64,000 nucleotides of DNA, taken from NCBI RefSeq assembly GCF_016086655.4, contig NC_052142.2:4282422-4346421 (forward strand), in the 5' to 3' direction. The notes under the pieces were generated by a model. The model did not search any database. It was given only the letters and a program-made list of their open reading frames with translations, and was not told the origin of the DNA. Both the position numbers and the translations under genes were made by a program. This document shows, one piece after another, positions 11,496 to 22,069 of this stretch (positions are counted from its first letter, which is position 1; each line of letters opens with the position of its first letter). Source of the DNA: Lepeophtheirus salmonis (Eukaryota > Arthropoda > Copepoda > Siphonostomatoida > Caligidae).

Positions 11496-12259
11496 TCAAT
11501 TTTTATCAATGTTGAAGTTAATGTCAAAATTCTTATTCATGTATGTTTGATGACCCTCTGGTTTGATTGAATATACAGTTCCTTTATATTTACTTTTGAA
11601 TAAATCCGATTTATCCATAAATAAATCAGAGTCTTCAGTTACTATGACATTATGCACACTAGGGCCTTCAATATTTCCTGTAAAATACTTCGAAGCTATC
11701 ATTGGTTGATTGGTTTTGGTCTTTTGAAAGGAAGGTATATTTTTGTTATAGTCCCAAGGCTTTGATTGATAATAATCAGAAGGAAAAGAGTTATGAAATC
11801 GTCTATAGAAATTATTTGCATTCTTTTCATCCTTCCAATTATCAGATGCTACAAAATTTGAGCATTTATTGAACTGACATTTGTGAAATCCAATATTTCT
11901 TCTAAAATGTTCACATATATTGCATGCTTCTCCTGACTTGCATTCTTTTCTGTTTGGACAAATCACTCTTGGAATTAACTGACAAGAACCAGCCAAGGTT
12001 TCATTTTTGCAGTTGACAATAGGAACTATTGCACATTGATTCATTTGTTTCTTTACATCACATTTTATTTTATGTAGATTAAAACTTTTTGGAACCGTTG
12101 CATTACGACATATTATATTACCTTCTGGGAACGTATGACAGAATTCAGAATTTACTTCTTTGTATTCACAGACTGGTAAACGAATGTTGACTTGATTGCT
12201 TTTTGTTTCATACTCAATGTTATAGGTTCTAATAGTAATATTAACACATTCATTCTTTA
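11496..12259 (-). CDS. Cysteine-rich extracellular protein, last exon
   Basis: This is the 3' exon of a minus-strand gene. The acceptor is pyrimidine-rich, ending TTTATAG before 12259. The upstream donor leaves one nucleotide, so the join restores the frame and reads KNECVNITIRTYNIEYETKS. The exon encodes about 254 residues. Its first half is rich in spaced cysteines (for example LPVCEYKEVNSEFC, CNICEHFRRN, CQFNKCSNF), and the second half is a Cys-poor, Asn/Lys/Asp-rich tail ending in INFNIDKN and a TAA stop. Repeated C-x(n)-C spacing and N-glycosylation-like NxT/S sites suggest a secreted or cuticle/matrix protein. That is inference, because the N-terminus is not in the identified exons. I recognise no named family. 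Confidence 0.75.
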
Positions 12260-12322
12260 CTATAAAAAAAAATAACCTGATTGTTAGTATAAAAATACAA
12301 AAACATCATTTATAGCACATAC

Positions 12323-12518
12323 GTGAAGGTTTACAAACGTTCCTGCTTTTGTTTTGAATTTTCATTTCATGGCCCCAATAATATTTGGTTATCACATTTA
12401 TAACATTTTTACAAGTTTTTTTATAGCTTACTCTTCCTGGTATTACTTTGTTCATTAATTTAGTAATTCTTGTCGGCACTTGACGGCATATTTTTTTTTT
12501 TTTTTGACGGCAGCATTG
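12323..12518 (-). CDS. Cysteine-rich extracellular protein, middle exon
   Basis: Acceptor TTTTTTTAG precedes 12518 and donor GTATGTGC follows 12323; the flanking introns are 129 and 63 nt. The exon begins QCCRQ and then passes a run of 15 A on the coding strand (12491-12505), giving four Lys, before ICRQVPTRITKLMNKVIPGR and KKTCKNVINVITKYYWGHEM. The frame stays open only if the run is 15 nt (or differs by multiples of 3), so the homopolymer may vary or be misread without destroying the call. Exon phases (0 in, 1 out) agree with both neighbours. Confidence 0.75.
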
Positions 12519-12647
12519 CTAAAAAAATAAATTATAATTCTTTGTTAGTGTTTAAAGATATTTAATAAAATATCAGATGAAAAAATTTGATCATTAACTT
12601 ATAATATAAATGTAATTTTCTTTAAGATAATATGTCATTATCTTTAC

Positions 12648-13472
12648 CTGGTTATTGAAGTCTTTTTGATTATTATTTGGTGAGTATGGTTTGCATATAC
12701 TTTCTTCACATATAGGGGGATTTATGTTTATACAATTGTTATTCATATATCTTGTTGTAGGAATTTTTCCATTGTATGATGAAGGACATATTGACAAAGG
12801 TTGCTGAAATTGTAGAGAATGACACGAATCGCCCATGGGACAATTTTGTGAACAAGGAAATCTTTTATTGAGACATTTAACTTCGGGAATTATCCAACAA
12901 ACTTTCTGATTAATTATCATGGACACGGGAACTTTTATGACTTTATCTGTCTCACGAATATTTTGCATTTTACATTCATTGGAAACTTTTGGAATAGTCT
13001 TATTTTTTTTAACTGGTATTGGTATTTTTTTAATTTCCCAAACAGTTTGACAACTCACAGTATTGAGATCAAAACATTTTTTTATCGCTGTTGCATTATC
13101 CAGGACGAGTTTTTCATTTTCCCAACTTATATTTTTAGTAGATACGATTTCCTTTGCTATACAAATTTTTTTTTTATAATTAAAGCATTTGCGCAGAGGA
13201 GACTGAGCACAGTGGGATATTATATAATTCCTAAATATTTTTTCTCTAACTGTACGACACGAGTTGACTTCCATTGGTATACAAACTTTTTTACCTACTG
13301 TTTGACATTGATGATCTTCTATGGCTGAGTCACAAATCCTTTCCCAAACTGTATAGCAATTTCCTTGAGTACAACAATTATTTTTCGCCATATTACAACA
13401 TTTATTTTGAATAGAACAAACATTATCAGTGAATTCTGCTGGAATTGGTCTTTGAGTAATGGTTAAGACGAT
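12648..13472 (-). CDS. Cysteine-rich extracellular protein, upstream exon
   Basis: A 275-codon open exon with acceptor TTTAAATCCAG before 13472 and donor CAG|GTAAAG after 12648. The frame stays open upstream of the internal Met at 13391 as far as the acceptor, so that Met is not the start; the 5' exon(s), including any signal peptide, lie further upstream and were not identified. The protein has repeated blocks of the form C-x-TV-x(4-8)-C: CYTVWERICD, CQTVGKKVC, CRTVREK, CQTVWEIKK, separated by about 15-35 residues, and later CSQNCPMGDSC and CEESICKPYS. This repeat architecture implies many disulfides and an extracellular location. With the next two exons it gives 594 residues in one frame. 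Confidence 0.8.
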
Positions 13473-13479
13473 CTGGATT

Positions 13480-15870
13480 TAAATTGGTTTAAATAGAGTA
13501 CATGATTTAGAGTATATTATTTCTAAATACTTATCAGGTATTAGCTGATTATATTTATTAGAACACATTATCCTAAACTCTCTCGATTTGGAGCCTTTTG
13601 ATACATTTCTTTTCTCATGTCATCCATTCAATAGACTTAAATATGATAGTGCTTAGGATGTTAGTGTTTAATTAAAACAGAAAAATGTCTTGGAAATAAT
13701 ATTAATTACATTTAATCTTATTAAGTTTAATATTTTGGATTGCATAACAATTTCCAAGAAATGAAGTATGTAAATTATAGTAAATACATTATAGATTTTA
13801 TGCATATTTTTAATATGTATATTATAATAAATGGAAATAGTAATATCATTTTAAATTGTAAAAACAAAATATTCAAATAATAAATTTAAATTCAATTATA
13901 TACTTAAAATATATATTAATCTAACTAGTTTGATTTTTGAATGTTCAGTACAATCCATCATTATAAATAGATAGAACTCACACAGAAAAAAAAATTTATC
14001 GAATAAATTCTCGAGTTACACATCGCAATATCTTTTATATTATAATGAAAATAACTAACTGACTTGTAATTCATTCAAAGATTTGCTCTAATGTTAATGT
14101 GCTGCGAGAGTAATTTTCACACAAGTGTTGTTTTAAATGACCTTAAATTCATTCATGTATGTTATCTAACCCTTATAAAATCATATCTGTATATTCTTTT
14201 ATATATTTAATTTTAGTATCAAATGAAAAATAATACATAAAATTAGGAATACTTCAGGTTTGAGAAATATGATCATAATTTACTAAATTTACTATCATTA
14301 CTGAAAGAATCACTTATTAATTATTATTAGAATTCAAAATTTTAATGAATATCCTGGGTGTCATATTCAATTTATATCATTTATGTATTGTATTCCTAAT
14401 AACTTTTTTTTTTTAATTAAATATAAATACATTATTTATATTTTTTTACTCTAATTTAAGGAAATAATCTAGGTAAATAAAAAATTATATAGTCCACGAG
14501 TAGTATGTAATTAAGGTTTACACTTTCGTGTTGGTATTGAAAAAATAAAATTATTTAAACCGAAAAAAATAAATCTGGCTGACTAATCAAGTAAACCAGA
14601 ATTTAGAAAGAATGAATTATGCATATTTTAACCTAAGTTTAATGCATATATAGGAATAATTATATAGTTAATTTTGTTTTTGTTGCACATAAGGTATTCA
14701 AAATAACAAAAGCAATCGATGAGTTCTTCAAGCCGCAAATTTCTAAAAAGAAAGAGATCGAATTTCTCGATATTCTCTTAAGATACCCTCAATTGATATA
14801 AAATGGCGCAAGCCCGAACTTGGCCAGACTTTCGGGTCAGGTTTAATTTTTCCAACACGATAGTTGGGCCATGTTGGGTCCATAATACTCCGACCTCGTT
14901 GGGTTTTAATTTTTAATTGTCTAGATTTTTTTTTTTTTTGCGATTTTTTTTTTTTTTTTTTTTTTTTTTTGGAGTGGCCTTCAATTGGTTTTTAATGAAT
15001 TTGCTAATATTTTCAAAACCCTGTAAATTCCTCCCGTAAGCTCATCGCTCATATACTCAGTACTCTCAGTTTGTCTATAATTTAATTTAAAATTAGTCCC
15101 GATTTACTTGTCTATATTTTCGACTACAACCCGACGTGAATGCACTGCCCTGATCAGTTAAAAACTGCATTTCTTATTATGAATATAATAAGTTCATATC
15201 GTTATAAAATATTTGTCCAGTTGTTATATATATAATTTATTTTGTAATACTTGTCTACAGTTTTCGTTTTGTAAATAGTTCAATTTTATATTTTCATCGG
15301 CTATTGATATTACATTTTTAAATTATATATTACATTAATAGAGGTTTTTATTGTTTCTCAGAATATAATAAATCTATAAGGAAAATTGATTCGAATGCAT
15401 ATCTGATAAAAATACCACACAAATAAAATTTTAAATACAAGAAGCAAGACTAGGTAAAAGCGTCAAACGTCATCCACTCCAATTTTTTTATTTTTCAACT
15501 GGCTTTGCCTGAGGCCTACAAATGAGAACTAAATCCAACTAATTCGAAGATAAAACTATAAAATCGACTGAAATTATATTTTCAAAGACATGCAAATCGG
15601 AATTATTGTTAAAGACAAAAAATTTGAATTTGATATTGTAATAATAAATTCTGGACGACTTGCTAGGCCCATTCATCATCATTTTATGAAATAGGGTATT
15701 CCAGCTGAGCTAAAATTGTAATTTTCTACGTATCTATTTATTTTTAATTAAAATTGGTAAATATTTCAATAACATCGGAACCCACGCCTTAGACGGAGAA
15801 AAAACACATGGATTGTTCCAATATAACTACAAATTGTGTGGTTAGAAATGAAAAGAAACATAAATGGAAA
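13480..15870. other. Intergenic or 5' intron region, AT-rich
   Basis: No exon that could supply the missing 5' end of the cysteine-rich gene is recognisable. At about 14795-15165 there is a locally G+C-richer block with GGGTCAGG / GTTGGGCC motifs and, at its other end, an inverted CCCGACGTGAATGCACTGCC, interrupted by poly-T tracts at 14926-14969. It looks like a decayed DNA transposon or MITE but the ends are unclear. Confidence 0.4.
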
Positions 15871-15875
15871 CAGTT

Positions 15876-16055
15876 AAAGGTCAATAGTAATACAAGGCTA
15901 TATGTTCATGCAATTGGAATTTCCATAATTTTCAAATTAATGTACCGTACCGACTGCAGGGCAAGACAGACATATTTTGTCATCATAGATTATAACAGTT
16001 ATCACACATAAATGGGAAAAGCGTAAGGAATAACTTTGTATTTCTATTAACCTTG
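15876..16055. mobile_element. Decayed copy of the CAAGGTTAATA MITE family
   Basis: Starts AAAGGTCAATAGTAATACAA and ends TGTATTTCTATTAACCTTG, the two terminal sequences of the MITE family described at 42995-43197. It retains the internal GTACCGACTGCAGGGCAAGA segment. No target duplication survives, and the interior is shorter and more diverged than in the other copies. Confidence 0.6.
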
Positions 16056-16442
16056 TACAATACCTAGGGACACCCACAGGGGGGATGGAGGGGATATAGC
16101 CCTCTCCATCACAAAAAAAAATAAAGGAATCTTTTCTTTGTACCATAATTCTTTTTTCGTCAGAATGAAAAAAATTTATTTCAGGATTTATTTTCTAAAA
16201 AAAAGTTATTCGAATAAATTATGCAACAGGCAAAAAATCAAGCATCCCCCCCCACCACCACAATATATATATAAACTAGAGATACCCCTGTACCATTATT
16301 GTGATACATTATTCTGTTTTTACTACGTGATAGGGAGGACGAACGAGCTTAGAGTCGCAAAGCATACTGAAAATACCACGATTTTTTAAATACAACTAAG
16401 TTCCTATTAAGACCGAAGGTTTAACGTTTTTTCCGAATTTGA

Positions 16443-16717
16443 ACGATTGGAGGACGCTCATATTTATTCACTGAAATGGGTCAAAAAATAGGAGAAAATA
16501 ATGTATTATCTCGATCATTATGAGCGTCCTTAGCAAAAACAAAAGTTCAAATCGATTAAATAGTTATGGAGATATTACATCTTTAAACTGGTATAAATAG
16601 CCATGTAAACAAATCTACACTTCTGTCTTGTTTACATAGGCGCCATAAGTACAGATATGCTAACCTCCTATTTTTTGTACCCATTTCAGTGAATAAATAA
16701 GAGCGTCTTCCAATCGT
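16443..16717. mobile_element. MITE with ~52-bp terminal inverted repeats
   Basis: The left arm 16443-16494 (starting ACGATTGGAGGACGCTCATA) is repeated in inverse orientation at 16665-16717 with about three mismatches or indels. The arms contain TTATTCACTGAAATGGGT in both orientations. A shorter internal copy of GGACGCTCAT is inverted again near 16523-16532. No coding capacity. Total about 275 bp. The flanks share only AATT, so the superfamily is not determined. Confidence 0.85.
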
Positions 16718-16719
16718 AT

Positions 16720-18245
16720 TGAATTCATATCTCTTTCCATTGAACTACCAATAAATTCAGCCAGTTTTATTACTTCGTTTATTCTGTTTATTCATCTTGT
16801 GATCCCTGCAAAGGATCTTTTTAGCCAAATGCAAGCCTCTCTGTCCAACTTGGATAATATAAATGATTCCTCTATGACGAATGGTGAAAAAAACATCAAA
16901 TTGTGTGGTTAGACAATTCATTGAAATTAATCGATGTACAAAGTAAGTGAAAGTTGTTTACACTAAATTATATCTATATTTTTTGAACATACATATAAAA
17001 CTATATTTTAGGCACCATCAACGATAATAATTATAATTATACATATATTCAAGAAAGGAAGATGTTGTAATCTTCGGAAAAAATATATAGACAATAACTT
17101 TAAACTTTATAGACAATAAGAGAATGAACGTCAAAATGTACACCGTTAATTTTTGTCCCCGTTCGTCCTTCGTTTGTTCAAAAAAATGAAAAGAAATCGT
17201 TAACGCCTTTCGTTTTTCCGTTCAATGTTCAAACTTGAGTTCTGGATAGAATAACGCCAACCATTTGAATAATATAGTTTCCAAAACCCTTTAAAGGTTC
17301 TGGATTAAATTTTTTGAGATAGAGTATCGAAAGCTTTAGCATCATCAATTGCCATTAGCAATACATTATTTTAAGATTCTAATAGTGTTTGTATGGTAAA
17401 AATCAGACCTTTCAAATGAAACCCACTTTTTTTTCAAAGTATTTATAGACATCAGTTGCAGATTCATGTGAAAGTCATTGTTCTGGATCGAAATTTTATT
17501 ATGAGCCTGATAATAGTAAAGGAGTGGATTACAAATTAATAAAATTAAACACATAATCTTGAAAAATATCTTGTAATAGTCGATAATGTTAAAAGAATAT
17601 GTTATCCCAAATAATCAGATGGCGAATATACAAATGATGAAGAATATTTCGATAAAAAGACAGAACTAAGAGAAGAAGTGAAGGTAGGAAAGAAATCGTT
17701 ATGTTGAGGAAAATGAATATTTATTAATTATGTGATGGGTAAGTTTGTTTCATTTTTTATTGATTTTAAGAAAACTTCTTTATTTTCAAGGAACGACATT
17801 CTTCATAAGATATTTTATTCTTTCCTCAAATAAGTTTTTTCTTCTTTAGAATATGGTAATATGACATCTACCCTCTCAAAAACTTCCCCTCCCACCGTCC
17901 TTTAATCCCCACAGCGAGAATCCCACGTCCTTTTACAACCTAACATATCAATTCCAGAGACATCTACCTAATAGAGGCCTTATGTAATATATGAATGTTA
18001 CGGATGTTTGTAGCGGTTGTTAGGTAATACAACCTTCAAGTACGAATCAGAAAGTATTTATGAGTTTTAATAATCATCAAAATTTTAATATTAAGACAAA
18101 AACATTTTGTTATTAACTGTTTCGTCATAGCCATTATATATAATCTTAAATAAATATTTTTACTTAATCCATGACAAAAAAAATGAGTTTTAGTATGTTA
18201 TTTTATACGATGAATTGAAAGATCGATTTTTGAAGGAGTTAGTAC
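16720..18245. other. No recognised gene
   Basis: AT-rich with stops in all frames. A segment at about 17140-17250 has several GTTCGTxxTTCGTTT / CCGTTCAATGTTC words resembling those at 27280-27350 (GAACGGAACG words), possibly the ends of another decayed element. Confidence 0.35.
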
Positions 18246-18255
18246 ATGGTGTTAT

Positions 18256-18568
18256 CAACATTAATAGAAATACAAGGTTATACCATAACACCTATAAGAC
18301 AGCTGTTTGACTTCCACCACGCTTTTAATATTGACGTCATTGTAGATTAGTGGTTACGTGTTTTGTCAAAATCTGATTTTCTTACCAAGCAGTCGGTATG
18401 ATACATTAAATTGAAAATTTTAGCAATAATGACGTCATAAACTATGAGTGGTTTCGTGTTTTTTCAAAATCTACCTGTCTTGTCCAGCAGTCAGTACAAT
18501 GCATCAGATTGGATATTCCAGCAAGACCGATTACATGACGGTCTAACCTTGTATTTACATTAACCTTG
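18256..18568. mobile_element. hAT-type MITE, CAAGGTTAATA family, copy with 8-bp TSD
   Basis: Starts CAACATTAATAGAAATACAA and ends TGTATTTACATTAACCTTG, with inverted termini. Flanking 8-mers are GGTGTTAT (18248-18255) and GATGTTAT (18569-18576), a 7/8 match. The interior contains GACTTCCACCACGC, TGACGTCAT and TTTTGTCAAAATC blocks shared by the other copies. Length 313 bp. An 8-bp target duplication with CA-starting termini is characteristic of hAT elements. Confidence 0.85.
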
Positions 18569-18576
18569 GATGTTAT

Positions 18577-20160
18577 AATAAATGTCTGAGAAGGGATTTT
18601 CGTATAACTCCTTAAATACAGTTAAGTAAAGTCATGAATATCAAAAATAAATATTTAAATAGGTTAATTATACTCGTATCTATTATTTAATATATGTATT
18701 ATTTTAACATTACAAAAGTCAAATAGAAATATCCCAAATCTTCTCACGAAATATTAGCGGTATATTTGTAATGGAAAGTTTCAAAATACTGACATTGACG
18801 AATATCATTTATATCTCATAATTGATGAAATATATTAAAGCTTTATGTTACGAGTATTATAACGTAGAAAATCCAATTTTGTACCACGCATGATTAAAAT
18901 CTTTGAACCCCCAAAGTAATAATTGACAAATGATCATTGGAGATGTTGGACAGGATTCGACACTTGCGACTCAAATTGGACTTGAGTTCATATTTTGAAG
19001 ACTTTGCAACTCTACTTAATCTCACTATCAAAGAATCAAAAATAGAATTTGACAGTAAAGCTAATTTATACCGAACTCAAGAAAAACATCAACACTATAG
19101 TCTATATAAAAATAAAGTACATAAAATGTCTGCAATTAGCTAAAAAGAAATTTAAGAACTCGAATAGGACTAGATAAAAAGATTTGAGGACTTGAAGTTG
19201 AAACTATTTAAATGAAGTTTAAATAAAACATTAATTATTTTTCTATAATATAAGCTATGCTATTCCTTACCACGAGTAAGTTATAAAAGTATATTGAAGA
19301 TTATATTTTTCATAATTTTTTAGCCTAATAAATGAAATATATTTAGTTCACAACTAGGTATAGAATCAATAAATATACTTTTTTAATCACCAACACTTTA
19401 AATATGTTTATTAATCGTACTTTGAATTTTTTTTAAATCTGATGAATCAAAGAAAATATGAGATCAGATTTGGATTATGCGCTCAAAGATGATATGTGGT
19501 CTGAAATCTTGTGGTGCAAATTTTAATAGAGTAATTTTCCCCCTGAGTAATTTAAAAAAAAATAATAACTTGACTATAAAGGTTGTGTAATACAATATGA
19601 CACGTTAGGAAAATATAACGTATCAGTTAGTGCTGAAAAGTGCCTAGTCGTCTTTCTTAGATAAAGGCACCTTTAGTTGGGTTACAACATCCATAATGCA
19701 TTTATAAGCTATTTATTTATAAGAACTTTGCTTATTCTAACATTTAAAGAGGTTATGCGATTTAAAATGTTTTGTGTTCGATGGAGAGAAAATGCCACGT
19801 TAATGATTTTTATGCTTCTAAAATTTAGTTAATCAATATATTTTTACTCCTACAAACAAGAAATATTTTTAATTACAGAACTTGTTCATTTTGAATTTGA
19901 TAATTATCGAGGATTTGTAGGTTATAATATGCAAAATTCATGGAAAAAAATTATATTGGTGCTTTCCAAAATTTTACATGTATATATGTTTATACTAGAT
20001 ATGCTCAAAAAACGATATCACAATGTTTCTGTACTTTTTCTATGCTTTTGGGCGTCAAGAGTATGAATATTGGTTCGAATTTCGTGTTCATCAGTATTAT
20101 TCATACTTTCTAAAAATATTTTCTTTCTAATTTCTATTAAACCTATTTTTCAAACTTTCA
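18577..20160. other. Upstream region / intron of the SAM gene
   Basis: No further exon of the SAM-domain gene could be named. An open stretch at 18937-19143 (+), with LRLKLDLSSYFEDFATLLNL, has plausible composition but no recognised motif and no clear splice sites. Confidence 0.35.
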
Positions 20161-20161
20161 G

Positions 20162-20269
20162 TGCCAAGGATCGTCTTGGGATAAAATCCAATTTAGTGAC
20201 GGATCGCTTGAACTTAGTACTGATCAAATTTTATCTGCTGACAATTTAGCAACGGTTCTGACGAGTGAA
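20162..20269 (+). CDS. SAM-domain protein, penultimate exon
   Basis: A 36-codon exon after a pyrimidine-rich acceptor (TTTTTCAAACTTTCAG ending at 20161), with donor GTAATA at 20270. It reads WDKIQFSDGSLELSTDQIL and ends NLATVLTSE, which supplies helix 1 of the SAM domain completed by the next exon. The 52-nt intron between them removes an in-frame stop present in unspliced sequence, which supports the splice model. Phase 0 at both ends. Confidence 0.6.
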
Positions 20270-20321
20270 GTAATATTTTTAAATGAGTAAGCTTCCTAGT
20301 TTAATTTACTATTTCTTCAAG

Positions 20322-20498
20322 GGTTTGAACAAATACGTCGATTTGTTTCTACGTCATGAAATTGATCTTCGAACCTTCACAACTTTAACTGAAAATGATC
20401 TCAAAGAAATTGGAGTATGTACTTTCGGAGCTAGAAAAAAAATTCTCCTTGTATCTATGAAACTAAAAAAAAATTTGAGTGGAGAAAATTGGTTATAA
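20322..20498 (+). CDS. SAM-domain protein (Bicaudal-C-like), terminal exon
   Basis: The exon starts after TTACTATTTCTTCAAG and encodes 58 residues plus a TAA stop. GLNKYVDLFLRHEIDLRTF, TLTENDLKEIGV and TFGARKKILLV form a canonical SAM domain (hydrophobic helix, EID turn, LTEEDLKELGI, G-x-R-KK). The wording EIDL-TF-TLT-DLKE-G-TFGAR-K-LL is closest in my memory to the C-terminal SAM domain of the RNA-binding protein Bicaudal-C, which polymerises through this domain. The KH domains that would prove it are not found upstream here, so other SAM proteins (for example ANKS-type) remain possible. Only a short tail follows the SAM. Confidence 0.75.
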   Translation, partial: GLNKYVDLFLRHEIDLRTFTTLTENDLKEIGVCTFGARKKILLVSMKLKKNLSGENWL

Positions 20499-20499
20499 T

Positions 20500-21520
20500 T
20501 TTTGTAGTTATTTTCATGTCATAGTTTTTATATTATATTTACTAATATTTGATTATTTTTCTTATTTACTTCATCTTTGGTTTTCTTAAGCTCTAAACTA
20601 GTTACTATTTAAACATATAAACTTAATGTTTTGTAAGTTTGTATAGTCATAAATGCATCATAAAAACAAGCAGAAATTATTTTCGTAAAAGTAAATGAAG
20701 GTGCTTAAGTGATCGATTAAATTCTGCTCTTTAAATTCTGCTTCCAAATTTTTGGATTCAATTATTAGAATTAATGCCATTAAATTTAATCTTAATTTTT
20801 TCTATCTCATATTGCTTTCAATTCATTAGTTGACAGAACATATGGTAAATGCTTTGTTACAAAGATGAGTAGCCAATAATTAAGTATGTTCAATTAAAAA
20901 AAAAAGAAACTTGAAGGTATTAATTAACTTTATTCGATGTTGGCTTTTCTCCTAATTTCAGTTACAATATTTTCTTACTCGTCAGCGACGGAGTAATTTG
21001 ATTTTTTTTTTTTACTCTACTTTATTTTTTATATCCCTATAATTATATAGTATAGCTTGTTATTGTGGGTTGTGCTTTGTTAATGTCGCCCCTTATTTTT
21101 CTAATCAATGCATAAGAATAAGATAAAATAATATAAAAACGTAATAATATAGTTTTTATTAGGCGAATGAACAAACTTCAAATAGGCTGTGAGACTGTCT
21201 GTAGCTTTGGTACACCCTAAATGAATAAAATTATTTTTCTTGCTCCCCAAATGCTATATTGATTTTATTTACAAATAATGAATTTATAGGTATGTGAATA
21301 ATTTATAAAGCATTTTCGATTTAACTATTAAATTTAGCTGTAATTTCTTCTTTGAGTGATCCGAATATCTCATATATTTACCAAACTGCAACAGAGTTAT
21401 TTGATATTTTTTAAATTGATTTTCTTCCCCAAATTTATTTATATTTTAGTCTACACTTGCTGTTGTAGTTGGCATAGTCTATATACTTGACCTGTGATAT
21501 AATGAAGAGGGATGGTGCAC
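20500..21520. other. Intergenic between convergent units
   Basis: AT-rich 3' flank of the SAM gene. No gene or element recognised. Confidence 0.4.
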
Positions 21521-21527
21521 GGAAATT

Positions 21528-21647
21528 TCAATCATATTGACGCTGGAGCATCAAATTTTTCTGAGAAAATGCTAAATACTGGGTATCCCGTGGATTGGCA
21601 TAGCCTGTTATTGCACGAATACACTTTGAACCTCGAGAGGATTCCAT
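21528..21647 (-). CDS. 39-codon ORF downstream of a TATA box, unknown
   Basis: The minus strand has an ATG at 21647 in a good context (GGCAAAAATGG) opening a 39-residue frame, MESSRGSKCIRAITGYANPR then DTQYLAFSQKNLMLQRQYD, ended by TGA. It sits about 130 bp downstream of a TATATAAA box and close to CRE-like palindromes on the same strand. It could be a first coding exon, but no strong donor was identified inside it. I recognise no family. Confidence 0.35.
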   Translation of the reverse strand: MESSRGSKCIRAITGYANPRDTQYLAFSQKNLMLQRQYD

Positions 21648-21712
21648 TTTTGCCAAACTGATCCAAATTATTGCACTTCACTTCAATGAAATTATCTGAA
21701 CTGACGCAACAG

Positions 21713-21720
21713 TGACGTCA
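21713..21720. promoter_or_regulatory. CRE-like palindrome TGACGTCA
   Basis: A perfect TGACGTCA flanked within 25 bp by GACGCAAC and CTACGTCAG, a small cluster of CREB/ATF-type half-sites between the TATA box and the 39-codon ORF. TGACGTCA also occurs inside the nearby MITE family, so transposon origin is possible. Confidence 0.4.
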
Positions 21721-21773
21721 CTACGTCAGCTAACGCCAATCAGACTGCCTCAGAAGATCCTTGTTGCCTCACC

Positions 21774-21783
21774 TTTATATATA
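21774..21783 (-). promoter_or_regulatory. Candidate TATA box
   Basis: TATATATAAA on the minus strand, about 130 bp upstream of the ATG at 21647. In AT-rich DNA such strings are common; the neighbouring CRE-like sites and the relatively G+C-rich local sequence are what make it notable. Confidence 0.3.
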
Positions 21784-21788
21784 GTCAC

Positions 21789-22065
21789 CTTGATCTAATC
21801 TCTCTTTAACCTTTTCAGAGTTTTGAGGGTCTATGACGGTTTTTTTTTTCGGTGAATGGCTGGTACTTCTTACATAGTAAGAGTTCGGATCCTCAGACAT
21901 TCGAGATGATGGACTACTGTCATTCTTGTGACTAACTGGTCCTGTCCCCTTTAAGTAGACCAAGAGATGTTGGGGATCATTCGAAGTTCGGCAGAGGCTT
22001 GACTTTTCCCGGAGCGGGATCCCTTTCCCTCTTCGGATGACATTTGGAGGACGCAAAATATGTCT
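21789..22065 (-). CDS. Exon-like ORF of unknown function
   Basis: Open for 92 codons on the minus strand, with an acceptor-like ATTAG before 22065 and a good donor (CAAG|GTGACT) at 21789/21788. The peptide is hydrophilic, with RPPNVIRRGKGIPLREKSSL, HLLVYLKGTGPVSHKN, SSPSSRMSEDPN and a basic/acidic end, KVKERLDQG; G+C is higher than in the surroundings. It abuts exactly the left limit of the gypsy-derived repeat at 22070, so its upstream part may have been replaced by that insertion. I recognise no family, and no partner exon was found. Confidence 0.35.
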
Positions 22066-22069
22066 CTAA

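Noticed and set aside
12963..13328. 121-codon open frame on the plus strand inside the cysteine-rich gene
   Set aside because: It lies antisense to the spliced minus-strand exon and has a Phe/Tyr/Cys-rich composition typical of the complement of a Cys/Lys-rich coding exon.
16240..16275. C-rich and (TA)n tract as a regulatory element
   Set aside because: Simple low-complexity sequence (C run, CCA repeats, TATATA) with nothing around it to suggest function.
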